Below, one piece after another: positions 12,072-18,237 of a DNA stretch of 20,980 bases (its first letter is position 1; every line of letters starts with the position of its first letter). The DNA lies in IMG/VR virus record IMGVR_UViG_3300021962_000778, positions 1-20,980 of that record; one strand, given 5' to 3'. A program made the translations under genes and the position numbers. The notes below the pieces were generated by a model. The model saw only the letters and a list, made by a program, of their open reading frames with translations, ran no database searches and had not been told where the DNA came from. Source of the stretch: a virus.

Positions 12072-12437
12072 GTCAATATTGCATCCAACTAAGGCACCGC
12101 CAGCAATACCAAGAGGAATTGCCCACAAACGACCATCACCGCGAGATAGAGCAGCACCAACGCTACCACCAAGAATACCACCTAAAATAGAACCTTCGAT
12201 GCAGGAATCATCTTCGATTCTATTTTGCCTAACAATATGATTGTAATAACAAGGAACTCGCTTTCGGTTAGTTTTTACATATCCACCAACATATTGTCCA
12301 TATCTGTTATAATATCCAGGAACATATTGTTCTGTATTTCGATAACAATACGATTCGGTATAGACTCTTTTATGTTCTGCAAGTGCAGGAAGTGGAGAAA
12401 TCATCAGTGCAGAGAGTAGAACTGCTGGGACTTTCAT
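12066..12437 (-). CDS. Secreted glycine-zipper protein
   Basis: MKVPAVLLSALMISPLPALA is a signal peptide with a likely cut after ALA (about residue 20). A Tyr-rich, Cys-containing middle (YCYRNTEQYVPGYYNRYGQY) precedes a glycine-zipper segment at about 84-117 (GSILGGILGGSVGAAL, then GIAGGALVG), like the 17-kDa antigen/2TM glycine-zipper family. It should act in the periplasm or outer membrane. A role in host envelope alteration is inference. It has its own sigma70-like promoter (12461-12489), and its stop is inside repeat copy 10. Confidence 0.82.
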   Translation of the reverse strand: MKVPAVLLSALMISPLPALAEHKRVYTESYCYRNTEQYVPGYYNRYGQYVGGYVKTNRKRVPCYYNHIVRQNRIEDDSCIEGSILGGILGGSVGAALSRGDGRLWAIPLGIAGGALVGCNIDN

Positions 12438-12460
12438 TGTAGTTTATTGTTGTATCTACT

Positions 12461-12489
12461 ACTTTACATGAAAAAAGAGTGCTTGTCAA
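12461..12489 (-). promoter_or_regulatory. Sigma70-like promoter embedded in a terminator
   Basis: TTGACA (12489-12484), a 17-base spacer and TAAAGT (12466-12461). The -35 box forms the loop of the terminator of the preceding gene. The -10 box TAAAGT is the same hexamer found in the core of the dispersed repeat. Confidence 0.6.
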
Positions 12490-12496
12490 GCACTCT
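12476..12496 (-). terminator. Terminator after the 54-aa gene
   Basis: AGAGTGC-TTGACAA-GCACTCT is a perfect seven-base stem (extendable to nine), followed by six T with no interruption. It lies ten bases past the stop codon. Confidence 0.88.
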
Positions 12497-12506
12497 AGAC
12501 AGTTCA

Positions 12507-12671
12507 TCAACCTCCACGTTCTCGCAAACTTCGCACCAAGTATTCGGTGAACTGTTCCATTTTATCTGGATGAACTGTTTGCGGTGCTTGATTGATTACT
12601 TTTTTGAGTGCATCCATTTCTCTCCACTCATCTTCAGTAAGTTTTTCTTGTCTTCCAGATGAAAGGGTCAT
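12507..12671 (-). CDS. Small conserved protein (54 aa)
   Basis: MTLSSGRQEKLTEDEWREMD and 34 more residues give a helical protein ending LVRSLRERGG. I recall similar 50-60-residue proteins in cyanomyoviruses, without assigned function. GGGAG precedes the ATG by nine bases, and a late-promoter-like ATTAAATA lies about 40 bases upstream. It is closed by a strong terminator. Confidence 0.78.
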   Translation of the reverse strand: MTLSSGRQEKLTEDEWREMDALKKVINQAPQTVHPDKMEQFTEYLVRSLRERGG

Positions 12672-12709
12672 AAAGATCTGCTCCCGTGATTATGTTCATA
12701 TCCTAACAG

Positions 12710-12717
12710 TATTTAAT
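12710..12717 (-). promoter_or_regulatory. Late-promoter-like ATTAAATA
   Basis: Six of eight bases match T4 TATAAATA, about 40 bases before the 12671 start codon in the only 94-base gap of this stretch. Weak by sequence alone. Confidence 0.3.
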
Positions 12718-12765
12718 GGAAATGTTGTGTTTCTTAATATTGTCTTTAGAGTGTATTAACAGTTC

Positions 12766-12996
12766 TTAACCTTTATCTTGATAAAAATTTCCAAACATAC
12801 CAGAATCTCCTGGTTTGCGGTTTTCCAGTTTATCCAAGAGCTCATCAAACGATACAAGATGTTCGATTTCTTGTATAATTTTTGAGATTGTAGTACAAAC
12901 CATTGGACGTTCTTGTCGTGCAGCATATGCAAGAGCATTACGCAATGCTGCTTCTGCTTCTTTTAAACTTGTTTCTACAGATTCGGAGAGTGCCAT
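12766..12996 (-). CDS. Conserved cyanophage hypothetical protein (76 aa)
   Basis: MALSESVETSLKEAEAALRN starts a mostly helical sequence (AALRNALAYAARQERPM) that I recognise as a recurrent cyanomyovirus protein of unknown function. The end KPGDSGMFGNFYQDKG is typical. It starts two bases after the preceding stop and ends the long coupled series beginning at 17720. Confidence 0.8.
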   Translation of the reverse strand: MALSESVETSLKEAEAALRNALAYAARQERPMVCTTISKIIQEIEHLVSFDELLDKLENRKPGDSGMFGNFYQDKG

Positions 12997-12998
12997 AA

Positions 12999-13622
12999 TT
13001 ATTTTGTATTAGAAATTGGTGTCCATTCATAACCACCTGCTGATTTGATTATCTTATTGTCAGCATCAAGTTGTGCTCGTTTGTTATAGTATTCTGCTTC
13101 TCGCAGATTATACTCACGGCACTTATCTTTCTCTTCTTGTTTTGCCGCAGCATCACACATTGCATTTAGTTCTTCTTCGGTGTATTGCTCTCCAGGAAAA
13201 TTGCTAATACGATCCTCAGTCAAAGTAGGATTTGCAAGATATTCTAGATCAGAATGACCCCAAGGAGGCATAGAATCTTCCCAAAAATTATTCCGTGCAC
13301 CTTTACATTCGGGTGAAGGATCATCTTTATCACAAGTCAGAGGGACTTTATACTTAGAAAGTTCCTCTTTAGTCATAGAACCTTCATAATACGCTCTTTC
13401 TTTAAGAACGTCATCAAGATTTACAGGACGATGACCGCTTAGTAGTTCTAATACCCCAAGACACTTTTGAGATTGTTCTTTGTGATAGTTGTATTCGTCT
13501 TGTACGACTTTACGAATTACAGAATAAATCTCGTGCGGTGATGCTTCCTCACATGAAAGAGCATCATGCAGCCATTCTTCAAGATGCTCAAGAGAATACT
13601 TTTTGTAGTTAAAATCAGTCAT
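12999..13622 (-). CDS. Cyanophage hypothetical protein (207 aa)
   Basis: The first 65 residues (MTDFNYKKYSLEHLEEWLHD, then EIYSVIRKVVQDEYNYHKE) form a helical domain that I recall from several cyanophages. The rest is charged and poor in hydrophobics, with acidic and Pro-rich parts and a C-terminal Lys/Glu helix. Six cysteines are scattered with no clear metal site. Its ATG overlaps the stop of the zinc-ribbon gene (13619-13622). No function is assigned. Confidence 0.8.
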   Translation of the reverse strand: MTDFNYKKYSLEHLEEWLHDALSCEEASPHEIYSVIRKVVQDEYNYHKEQSQKCLGVLELLSGHRPVNLDDVLKERAYYEGSMTKEELSKYKVPLTCDKDDPSPECKGARNNFWEDSMPPWGHSDLEYLANPTLTEDRISNFPGEQYTEEELNAMCDAAAKQEEKDKCREYNLREAEYYNKRAQLDADNKIIKSAGGYEWTPISNTK

Positions 13623-13822
13623 CGATCTTCTCTGGGTTTAGGTTTAGAACACTCAAGGCAATAATAAGAGAAACCCTCTCTAAAAGTTTTTACCACCTGA
13701 AAGTGGTCTTTATCAAGTGGTTTCTCATTATCACATTTGCTACACTTCCTTTTTCCACTGTTTACGAACTCTTTTGAGTTCTTTGAGTTCCATCTTAATA
13801 TTTTTGTAAGCAGTGTCAGCAT
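13619..13822 (-). CDS. Zinc-ribbon protein, start uncertain
   Basis: The C-terminal 42 residues carry CSKC...YYCLEC with a 22-residue spacing and DHF between, the treble-clef-like ribbon often found in small phage proteins and as the N-terminal part of HNH nucleases. The only ATG (13822) gives MLTLLTKILRWNSKNSKEFV, which is read out of frame over the tail of the 13740-13916 gene. That overlap of 83 bases is unusual here. Removing one A from the AAAAA run near 13750 would fuse both frames (KQWKRKCSKC), so a +1 frameshift or an indel is possible. Confidence 0.6.
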   Translation of the reverse strand: MLTLLTKILRWNSKNSKEFVNSGKRKCSKCDNEKPLDKDHFQVVKTFREGFSYYCLECSKPKPREDR

Positions 13823-13916
13823 CTAACTTACCTCCCATTTCAAGGGCAATAATAATATCAACTCTGGTGCCAAAATGCGAAAGTGCTTTTTCAAATGAAT
13901 CTAAATCCTCATACAT
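13740..13916 (-). CDS. Small basic helical protein (58 aa), overlaps zinc-ribbon frame
   Basis: [20 protein letters not shown] begins at an ATG overlapping the ferredoxin stop (TAATG at 13918-13914). The C-terminal third is strongly basic (MELKELKRVRKQWKKEV), and TAG follows directly before the ribbon cysteines in another frame. It could be a free-standing protein or the N-terminus of a frameshifted zinc-ribbon protein. Confidence 0.68.
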   Translation of the reverse strand: MYEDLDSFEKALSHFGTRVDIIIALEMGGKLDADTAYKNIKMELKELKRVRKQWKKEV

Positions 13917-14206
13917 TACAGGTTTTCTTCTTGCTCAGTCAGGATAACACAATCACTGGTGGGATATGCGACACAAGTGAGCACCCATCCATCAGCAACC
14001 TGGTCATCATCTAGGAACGATTGCTCCTCATTATCAACAGTACCAGAGATAAGTTTGCCTGCACAAGAAGAACAAGCACCTGCACGGCACGAATAGAGCA
14101 TATCAAGCCCTGCTTCTTCTGCTGCTTCTAAAATATATTGATCACCAGCACACTGAACAACATTTTCAGTACCATCTGGTGAGCGAAGAGTAACGGAATA
14201 GGTCAT
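13916..14206 (-). CDS. petF: Plant-type [2Fe-2S] ferredoxin
   Basis: The 96-residue protein ([20 protein letters not shown]) has the complete ligand set: Cys40, Cys45 and Cys48 in [13 protein letters not shown] and Cys78 in LTCVAYP, with the length of photosynthetic ferredoxins. It is a soluble electron carrier able to take electrons from photosystem I and pass them to reductases; phage copies are auxiliary metabolic genes. The redox partner here is unknown, and I see no bilin reductase gene in the window. The ATG overlaps the upstream TGA, with GGAG seven bases before it. A good sigma70-like promoter lies inside the preceding gene, allowing independent early expression. Confidence 0.96.
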   Translation of the reverse strand: MTYSVTLRSPDGTENVVQCAGDQYILEAAEEAGLDMLYSCRAGACSSCAGKLISGTVDNEEQSFLDDDQVADGWVLTCVAYPTSDCVILTEQEENL

Positions 14207-14460
14207 TTGTCTCCTAAAGTGTAATCGTCTAAGTTTGGATGTTCTTTGATATTGTAAATGACTGGATGAATATTGTCAATCTTTGATTCCAGTCTGTTCT
14301 CACATTCATATAAAGCGTTTGTGAGACCTATGTTTTCTTCCTCAAGTTTTTCTACTCTTTCCTGAAGTTTGATAATTTTATCGTAAAGATTAAAAATTGA
14401 GTTATTATTTAAATCAAATTTTTCAGTCGGTGCAAATAAACTTTTGATGAATTTAATCAT
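14203..14460 (-). CDS. Coiled-coil protein (85 aa)
   Basis: [20 protein letters not shown] has a short hydrophobic, possibly membrane-associating N-terminus. A strict heptad coiled coil follows at about 28-60 ([18 protein letters not shown]), then a C-terminal segment with [11 protein letters not shown]. Its last codons carry the Shine-Dalgarno of ferredoxin, and its body contains a promoter directed at ferredoxin. The function is unknown. Confidence 0.8.
   Translation of the reverse strand: MIKFIKSLFAPTEKFDLNNNSIFNLYDKIIKLQERVEKLEEENIGLTNALYECENRLESKIDNIHPVIYNIKEHPNLDDYTLGDK
14251..14279 (-). promoter_or_regulatory. Intragenic sigma70-like promoter for ferredoxin
   Basis: TTGACA (14279-14274), a 17-base spacer and TACAAT (14256-14251) lie inside the coiled-coil gene. 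The predicted start near 14244 leaves a leader of about 38 bases with GGAG before the ferredoxin ATG. Confidence 0.6.
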
Positions 14461-14626
14461 TCTCTACAACAGATCTATAGTATCTATTATAGGCAAGAAA
14501 ACGATTCATGCTTGGTTTTACTTGCAAACTAGTACAACATTCGAGGTAAGAATTAAATTCATACCACGGTGTTGTTGGGTCTAATGTTGTAAACTGATGT
14601 TGCAAGTCATTATTGTGTTCAGTCAC
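14453..14626 (-). CDS. Small hypothetical protein (57 aa), GTG start
   Basis: The frame begins at GTG 14626, overlapping the TGA of the preceding gene (GTGA): MTEHNNDLQHQFTTLDPTTP. It ends with TAA overlapping the next gene's ATG by eight bases. The C-terminal part (LQVKPSMNRFLAYNRYYRSV) is helical and aromatic. The double coupling makes it a credible gene. No family is recognised. Confidence 0.72.
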   Translation of the reverse strand: MTEHNNDLQHQFTTLDPTTPWYEFNSYLECCTSLQVKPSMNRFLAYNRYYRSVVEND

Positions 14627-14988
14627 TTTGTTTTCTTAGACTTTGGATTGCGAGTAGTGTTTCTAGAGGAATCCACGCTGGATTTTCGTTTGCGAACTGG
14701 ACTTGTACTTCTGTCACTTTTCTTTCCGTCTGGCGACTCCACACTTCTCGTGTGTTTTTGACTGGACTTAAGGGATTTGCCATCACGATTTAATACCTTG
14801 TAATCTTTTGGTTTAAGTTTATATCGATCTAAGTATTTTTGCAAGTGCTCTTCACACTCAAAATGACAGACTGTAAGTGCAATACCTTTTACATTATGAT
14901 AATCTTTATTAACTTCCAATCTCCACGGAAATATTTTATGTGGAAATAAAATATTAAAGTCGGATTGCAAAATATTAGAACGAATCAT
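14623..14988 (-). CDS. Hypothetical protein with basic disordered tail (121 aa)
   Basis: MIRSNILQSDFNILFPHKIF opens a small folded domain (to about residue 70) with CHFECEEHLQKYL. Fifty residues of Ser, Lys and Arg follow (TSPVRKRKSSVDSSRNTTRN), ending KSKKTK. The tail suggests nucleic-acid binding or virion packing, but no known signal is seen. It is coupled by GTGA to the next gene. Confidence 0.75.
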   Translation of the reverse strand: MIRSNILQSDFNILFPHKIFPWRLEVNKDYHNVKGIALTVCHFECEEHLQKYLDRYKLKPKDYKVLNRDGKSLKSSQKHTRSVESPDGKKSDRSTSPVRKRKSSVDSSRNTTRNPKSKKTK

Positions 14989-15000
14989 TTATCTACTCTT

Positions 15001-15177
15001 TTATTGTGGTTCGCATATTACAAATTGATAGGAATTCCCATAGGTGTCATGCCCTTGACGACACAAATATACTGGATGTTTTGGATCAAGAGATGCAATT
15101 TGTGACAGCGTATAAAGTGCAATAGCAAACTGCATGAATGGCAGTGCTTTGACTATAGTATCACGATAATTTTTCAT
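15001..15177 (-). CDS. Small protein with hydrophobic N-terminal segment (58 aa)
   Basis: MKNYRDTIVKALPFMQFAIA contains one moderately hydrophobic helix (about 10-28), followed by a polar part with two cysteines (YLCRQGHDTYG, FVICEPQ). It may be a membrane-anchored or exported peptide. It lies nine bases after the preceding stop and 12 bases before the 14988 start. Confidence 0.68.
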   Translation of the reverse strand: MKNYRDTIVKALPFMQFAIALYTLSQIASLDPKHPVYLCRQGHDTYGNSYQFVICEPQ

Positions 15178-15186
15178 TTCGCAAAA

Positions 15187-15432
15187 CTACTTAGGGCAGT
15201 GTAGAAAATACTTGTATTCAGCAAGTGGTCCGTAGTGCCACTGAATTATATCACATTCTTTGTAGGTGCCAACTACTTTGGTGGACTGTGATTTATCTGT
15301 CTCAGTCTCAGTGTTGCTGCCTGATGCCCAGACGATATAGGAAAGCACTAAACAAAGACCGATAAAAATAATACTAGCACCACCAAATCCACGCAGAAAC
15401 TCTTTCAGTGCTTGTTTATCATCTTCAGTCAT
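15187..15432 (-). CDS. Single-pass membrane protein (81 aa)
   Basis: The N-terminal 16 residues are charged (MTEDDKQALKEFLRGFG). A clear membrane helix follows (ASIIFIGLCLVLSYIVWAS, about 19-37), then a Thr/Glu-rich linker and a globular end with two Cys (YKECDIIQW, YFLHCPK). The topology is probably N-in with the C-terminus in the periplasm. It is coupled by ATGA to the upstream gene. The function is unknown. Confidence 0.8.
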   Translation of the reverse strand: MTEDDKQALKEFLRGFGGASIIFIGLCLVLSYIVWASGSNTETETDKSQSTKVVGTYKECDIIQWHYGPLAEYKYFLHCPK

Positions 15433-15635
15433 GCTCCAATCTCATCAAGTTTCTCATTCATGATGCCAGTCATATCAAGTGTGCGTGGATCAATACCAGC
15501 ATCAGTGCAATCCATGATAAACTCCATGAAGGCACCTAGAATGAGACAAGCACGGCGTTTGTCATGCTCTGTGATGGTAGTATGTGGCATGGCAACATAG
15601 TTTAGCACATGACAGTAGAGATCATCGTAGGTCAT
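15429..15635 (-). CDS. Small hypothetical protein (68 aa)
   Basis: MTYDDLYCHVLNYVAMPHTT is a compact helical protein with three cysteines and an acidic C-terminus. It joins both neighbours through ATGA overlaps. No family is recognised. Confidence 0.75.
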   Translation of the reverse strand: MTYDDLYCHVLNYVAMPHTTITEHDKRRACLILGAFMEFIMDCTDAGIDPRTLDMTGIMNEKLDEIGA

Positions 15636-15814
15636 GATGTTTCGTCAGAATAGTTTACATAAAGATTGTCACCACCGATGTTTAGGTGGTACATCTTACC
15701 ATTGTTGAGATAGATTCCCAACCATACGGCACGACCTTCTTCCATGGTTTCGTAGTGTACCATCTTAACATCCTCCAGCACAATCTCGTCTGGATTCTTC
15801 ACAAATCTACTCAT
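15632..15814 (-). CDS. Small hypothetical protein (60 aa)
   Basis: MSRFVKNPDEIVLEDVKMVH precedes a beta-rich sequence (AVWLGIYLNNGKMYHLNIGG). It starts within the last codons of the upstream gene (eight-base overlap) and is coupled by ATGA to the downstream one. The function is unknown. Confidence 0.75.
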   Translation of the reverse strand: MSRFVKNPDEIVLEDVKMVHYETMEEGRAVWLGIYLNNGKMYHLNIGGDNLYVNYSDETS

Positions 15815-16148
15815 TGTCCTTCATCCAATTTTCAAGAGTTTCCATGTCTTCTTCAAAATCTTTCACATCATATGGAATGAGTTCTACTTCACCACGCTCA
15901 ATTTGATCTGCCATTTCATACAGATGCTCAAGAAACTCTTTTGGTAGAGTATCATCTTCACCTAGAGATTGCCAAAACCAAGATAAACACTCTTCATATG
16001 GATCATCATACCACATCAAAGCATAATCTGCATAGTTGCCAGTCATTAGGTCACGCCAGATACGGAATGTCCCACGGATACTTTGCCATCCAGTAAACCA
16101 ACAGTGATGAATGATATACTCAACCCAGGTCAGTGTCGTTTTCTTCAT
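15807..16148 (-). CDS. Trp-rich acidic hypothetical protein (113 aa)
   Basis: MKKTTLTWVEYIIHHCWFTG begins a sequence with an unusually high tryptophan count in the first 60 residues (WFTGWQSIRGTFRIWRDL, WFWQS) and a long acidic helical tail. The aromatic part could be membrane-peripheral. It overlaps the preceding gene by 29 bases. I do not recognise a characterised family. Confidence 0.78.
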   Translation of the reverse strand: MKKTTLTWVEYIIHHCWFTGWQSIRGTFRIWRDLMTGNYADYALMWYDDPYEECLSWFWQSLGEDDTLPKEFLEHLYEMADQIERGEVELIPYDVKDFEEDMETLENWMKDNE

Positions 16149-16395
16149 AAGATTCGTCTAAATGACCCCAGTTCCAAGTGTGTTCAATAATACCAATATC
16201 AAAACCAAACTTATAAGCCCAGAACAGAATACTCAAAGTAGAACCAGAACCTGATTTAATTTGAATATAAGGCCATCCAGGATAATCATTCCAACTTACA
16301 GATGCCTGAAGCAAACTCCAACCTTTTACATTCAGAATCTGAACATACCAATCGTGTCCGTAATCATTACGGTGCTTAAAGTTAATCAGATTCAT
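16120..16395 (-). CDS. Trp-rich hypothetical protein (91 aa)
   Basis: MNLINFKHRNDYGHDWYVQI continues as a beta-rich, aromatic sequence (WSLLQASVSWNDYPGWPYIQ, then IIEHTWNWGHLDE). It looks like a small conserved cyanophage fold but has no motif to assign. It is coupled by ATGA to the upstream gene. Confidence 0.78.
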   Translation of the reverse strand: MNLINFKHRNDYGHDWYVQILNVKGWSLLQASVSWNDYPGWPYIQIKSGSGSTLSILFWAYKFGFDIGIIEHTWNWGHLDESYEENDTDLG

Positions 16396-16814
16396 ACACC
16401 TTCCTCAAGATTTGTCAGTTCTTCATCAGTCAATGCAGTTCCCATAGGACCTTTCTTAAGACGTGCCCATGCTTCATCTGCTTCCTTGAATTCTTCAAAC
16501 TTCTTACGAAGATCTTCATCCATAGTCAGCTCATACTCTTCACATACCTTGCGTTGATCTGCCTCATTAGTGTAATCATTAAAGACCAGTGACATAGCAC
16601 CACTGCGGATAGATTGCGGACACATACCCACACACAGCATAAACTTCTCAAATAGTTTAAAATACTGTCGGCAGTTGAGATCTGCTGCAGGTGCTGTGAT
16701 TAAATAATGCTCTTCAGGGAGCATATCATCATCAACTGTAGATCCAAACCCACCAGTATAGGTGCGAGTCCAGGTAGCATCAAATTTAAATTGTACTTCA
16801 GCGTTGTAAGTCAT
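16392..16814 (-). CDS. Hypothetical protein (140 aa)
   Basis: MTYNAEVQFKFDATWTRTYT shows a beta-rich N-terminus followed by a helical part with two Cys (MLCVGMCPQSIRSG) and a charged C-terminus. Residues 1-110 look like a globular domain; the last 30 are acidic. It overlaps the AbrB-like gene by 17 bases. The function is unknown. Confidence 0.78.
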   Translation of the reverse strand: MTYNAEVQFKFDATWTRTYTGGFGSTVDDDMLPEEHYLITAPAADLNCRQYFKLFEKFMLCVGMCPQSIRSGAMSLVFNDYTNEADQRKVCEEYELTMDEDLRKKFEEFKEADEAWARLKKGPMGTALTDEELTNLEEGV

Positions 16815-16953
16815 CAGATTTTTTCAGAGTAAAGGATCCGTCTTGGTTATCAATCCATTTTAGCACATCACCCTCCTTCCATCCAAGGGTTTTCATCATC
16901 TCATCAGGAAACGTAATGATTCCATCATCATCCACGATCAGTGTGGTTTTCAT
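16798..16953 (-). CDS. AbrB/MazE-type swapped-hairpin protein (51 aa)
   Basis: MKTTLIVDDDGIITFPDEMM, LGWKEGDVLKW and the GSFTLKK end follow the SpoVT/AbrB pattern (strand, DxxGxIxhPxxh, hxhxxGD, strand). Members bind DNA as swapped dimers, as transcription regulators or antitoxins. No toxin-like gene is adjacent, so a small regulator is the better guess; its target is unknown. Its start overlaps the TGA of the preceding gene (ATGA), and the end overlaps the next gene by 17 bases. Confidence 0.75.
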   Translation of the reverse strand: MKTTLIVDDDGIITFPDEMMKTLGWKEGDVLKWIDNQDGSFTLKKSDDLQR

Positions 16954-17120
16954 TGAGGACAAGACACAAAAAACTCACCATTTACATAGCACGAATACTT
17001 AGATTTGTCTATGCGTTCTTTTCGTGTTGGTGTTAGATAATATCGAATTGGATCACCAACAATAACAGGAACATCTTGCAAACATCCTGCAATAATACAT
17101 CCACCAATCAAAGTAATCAT
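16950..17120 (-). CDS. Small lipoprotein-like peptide (56 aa)
   Basis: MITLIGGCIIAGCLQDVPVI has a short hydrophobic start with IAGC, which fits a lipobox (cysteine 13), followed by a Pro-, Tyr- and Lys-containing part with two further Cys. The signal is short and has no basic residue before it, so export is uncertain. It overlaps the AbrB-like gene by ATGA. Confidence 0.68.
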   Translation of the reverse strand: MITLIGGCIIAGCLQDVPVIVGDPIRYYLTPTRKERIDKSKYSCYVNGEFFVSCPQ

Positions 17121-17121
17121 T

Positions 17122-17319
17122 TTAATTCCATCTAAGTGTATTCAGGTAATTAAGTACTTCCTCACGAACGTTCATCAATTCATGATAACATTTTTGATTA
17201 TGAGCACATTGACGTAATTCAGAGTCTGGTTTTAATACACTTTCAACAAATAAATCTAATCCACGATTCCATTTCTCTTGTTTAGATTCACCATCATCGA
17301 TGCTGTTTTGATCTTTCAT
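17122..17319 (-). CDS. Small helical protein (65 aa)
   Basis: MKDQNSIDDGESKQEKWNRG is polar at the N-terminus, followed by two amphipathic helices with a Cys pair (RQCAHNQKCYHE). It overlaps the upstream gene by 26 bases and ends just before the lipoprotein-like gene. No family is recognised. Confidence 0.72.
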   Translation of the reverse strand: MKDQNSIDDGESKQEKWNRGLDLFVESVLKPDSELRQCAHNQKCYHELMNVREEVLNYLNTLRWN

Positions 17320-17479
17320 CTGGTTTAACTGTAAAAGGACAAATTGGAACAGTTTTACGGATTTCCTGAATGATTTCTATCCTTTGTTGATTTGTAAGAC
17401 CTGCGACTTTACCAACACGATCAATAATCGAAAGTGCATCCGAACATGATATGGTTGTTGTAAGTAACAAAGCAACCAT
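17294..17479 (-). CDS. Exported small protein with signal peptide (61 aa)
   Basis: MVALLLTTTISCSDALSIID starts with a hydrophobic segment and a cysteine at position 12; TISC is a poor lipobox but compatible with a signal peptide. A helical domain follows (GLTNQQRIEIIQEIRK). AGGAG stands six bases before the ATG, one of the strongest ribosome sites in the window. A late-promoter-like CTTAAATA lies 22 bases upstream. The function is unknown. Confidence 0.72.
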   Translation of the reverse strand: MVALLLTTTISCSDALSIIDRVGKVAGLTNQQRIEIIQEIRKTVPICPFTVKPDERSKQHR

Positions 17480-17500
17480 AGTTTTCTCCTATTCTATTAC

Positions 17501-17508
17501 TATTTAAG
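17501..17508 (-). promoter_or_regulatory. Late-promoter-like CTTAAATA
   Basis: It matches T4 TATAAATA at six of eight bases and is properly placed before the AGGAG and ATG of the 17479 gene in a 40-base intergenic gap. Confidence 0.35.
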
Positions 17509-17519
17509 TCGGTTTATAA

Positions 17520-17720
17520 TTACTTAATAATCTCCCAATGATCATCTGTAATTTCATCAATCCAGAAAAAGTACTTTTGATTAATAGAAGCAAGAAATAC
17601 TTTACCATCCTTACGTTGCTCTACACGACAGGAATGAAGTCCAGCCATTTGATTAGCAAAACGATTCTTTGCTTTATTAGACTTAGGTTGGACACAGATA
17701 AATTCAGTCTTGGTCTTCAT
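17520..17720 (-). CDS. Conserved cyanophage hypothetical protein (66 aa)
   Basis: MKTKTEFICVQPKSNKAKNR is basic, with a beta-rich centre (GKVFLASINQKYFFWID). I recall close relatives in cyanomyoviruses but no function. It is the first gene downstream of the promoter/stem-loop unit at 17753-17796. Confidence 0.78.
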   Translation of the reverse strand: MKTKTEFICVQPKSNKAKNRFANQMAGLHSCRVEQRKDGKVFLASINQKYFFWIDEITDDHWEIIK

Positions 17721-17752
17721 GATGTTTTAAAGTAGTTAAAGAGAGTTTTATC

Positions 17753-17782
17753 AACCTCCACAAAGGTATTCTAGTGGAGGTT
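17753..17782 (-). other. Stem-loop carrying the -10 box in its loop
   Basis: AACCTCCAC and GTGGAGGTT make a perfect nine-base stem. The 12-base loop starts with TAGAAT, the -10 box of the promoter at 17768-17796. A weak T-content follows, so it may terminate read-through or mask the transcript start. Confidence 0.7.
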
Positions 17783-17796
17783 TAGGAGTTTGTCAA
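17768..17796 (-). promoter_or_regulatory. Sigma70-like promoter interleaved with a stem-loop
   Basis: TTGACA (17796-17791), a 17-base spacer and TAGAAT (17773-17768). The -35 box is inside the last codons of the SprT-like gene. It drives the 17720 gene and probably the whole small-gene series. Confidence 0.7.
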
Positions 17797-18237
17797 GCGG
17801 TTAGAGAAAGAATACACAAAGTCATTAAGACCTAGGTATTCATTGTAAAGGAACTCTTCCATCTGTCTTGCTTCTACTTCCCATGGTTGGTCTTCATAGT
17901 CCGTCTCCGTGTGGTCTGTGCCCCTCCAGAGGCGTTTGTTGTGCTTGTCCTTAAGATTACCCTTAACGTGTTGATAAACGTGCCAGAGTTCATGGAAGAG
18001 GGTCTGAAGGTACAGGTCAGAGTTCATACGATTGTGTAACTCAATCTCAAACTCACGAGGGCGATAGTTACAGTCCATTACAGTACACCAACCATAGACA
18101 CCTTCTCGTGCTAATCCACGATGATTAACAGTGATGTCAACTTTGTATTTTGGAAGATACTTAGCAATGAACCATTCTACAGCATCAGTACAACGACGTT
18201 TGCTGTAGTTGTATCCAGTGGTTTCAAGATAGAGCAT
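17782..18237 (-). CDS. SprT-like zinc metallopeptidase
   Basis: From ATG 18237 (MLYLETTGYNYSKRRCTDAV) the protein has 151 residues. It contains the zincin motif HELWH at 82-86, followed by His89, preceded by a beta-rich segment and a helix rich in Asn and Leu, as in SprT-family domains. SprT relatives cleave DNA-protein crosslinks or act as uncharacterised phage hydrolases; the substrate here is unknown. A TTG at 18294 would lengthen the protein but has no support. The ATG overlaps the end of an upstream leader ORF. The last codons contain the -35 box of the next promoter. Confidence 0.82.
   Translation of the reverse strand: MLYLETTGYNYSKRRCTDAVEWFIAKYLPKYKVDITVNHRGLAREGVYGWCTVMDCNYRPREFEIELHNRMNSDLYLQTLFHELWHVYQHVKGNLKDKHNKRLWRGTDHTETDYEDQPWEVEARQMEEFLYNEYLGLNDFVYSFSNRLTNS

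Noticed and set aside
16798-16953. AbrB/MazE-like gene as part of a toxin-antitoxin pair
   Set aside because: No adjacent gene has a MazF, PIN or other toxin-like pattern; neighbours are exported or tryptophan-rich phage proteins.
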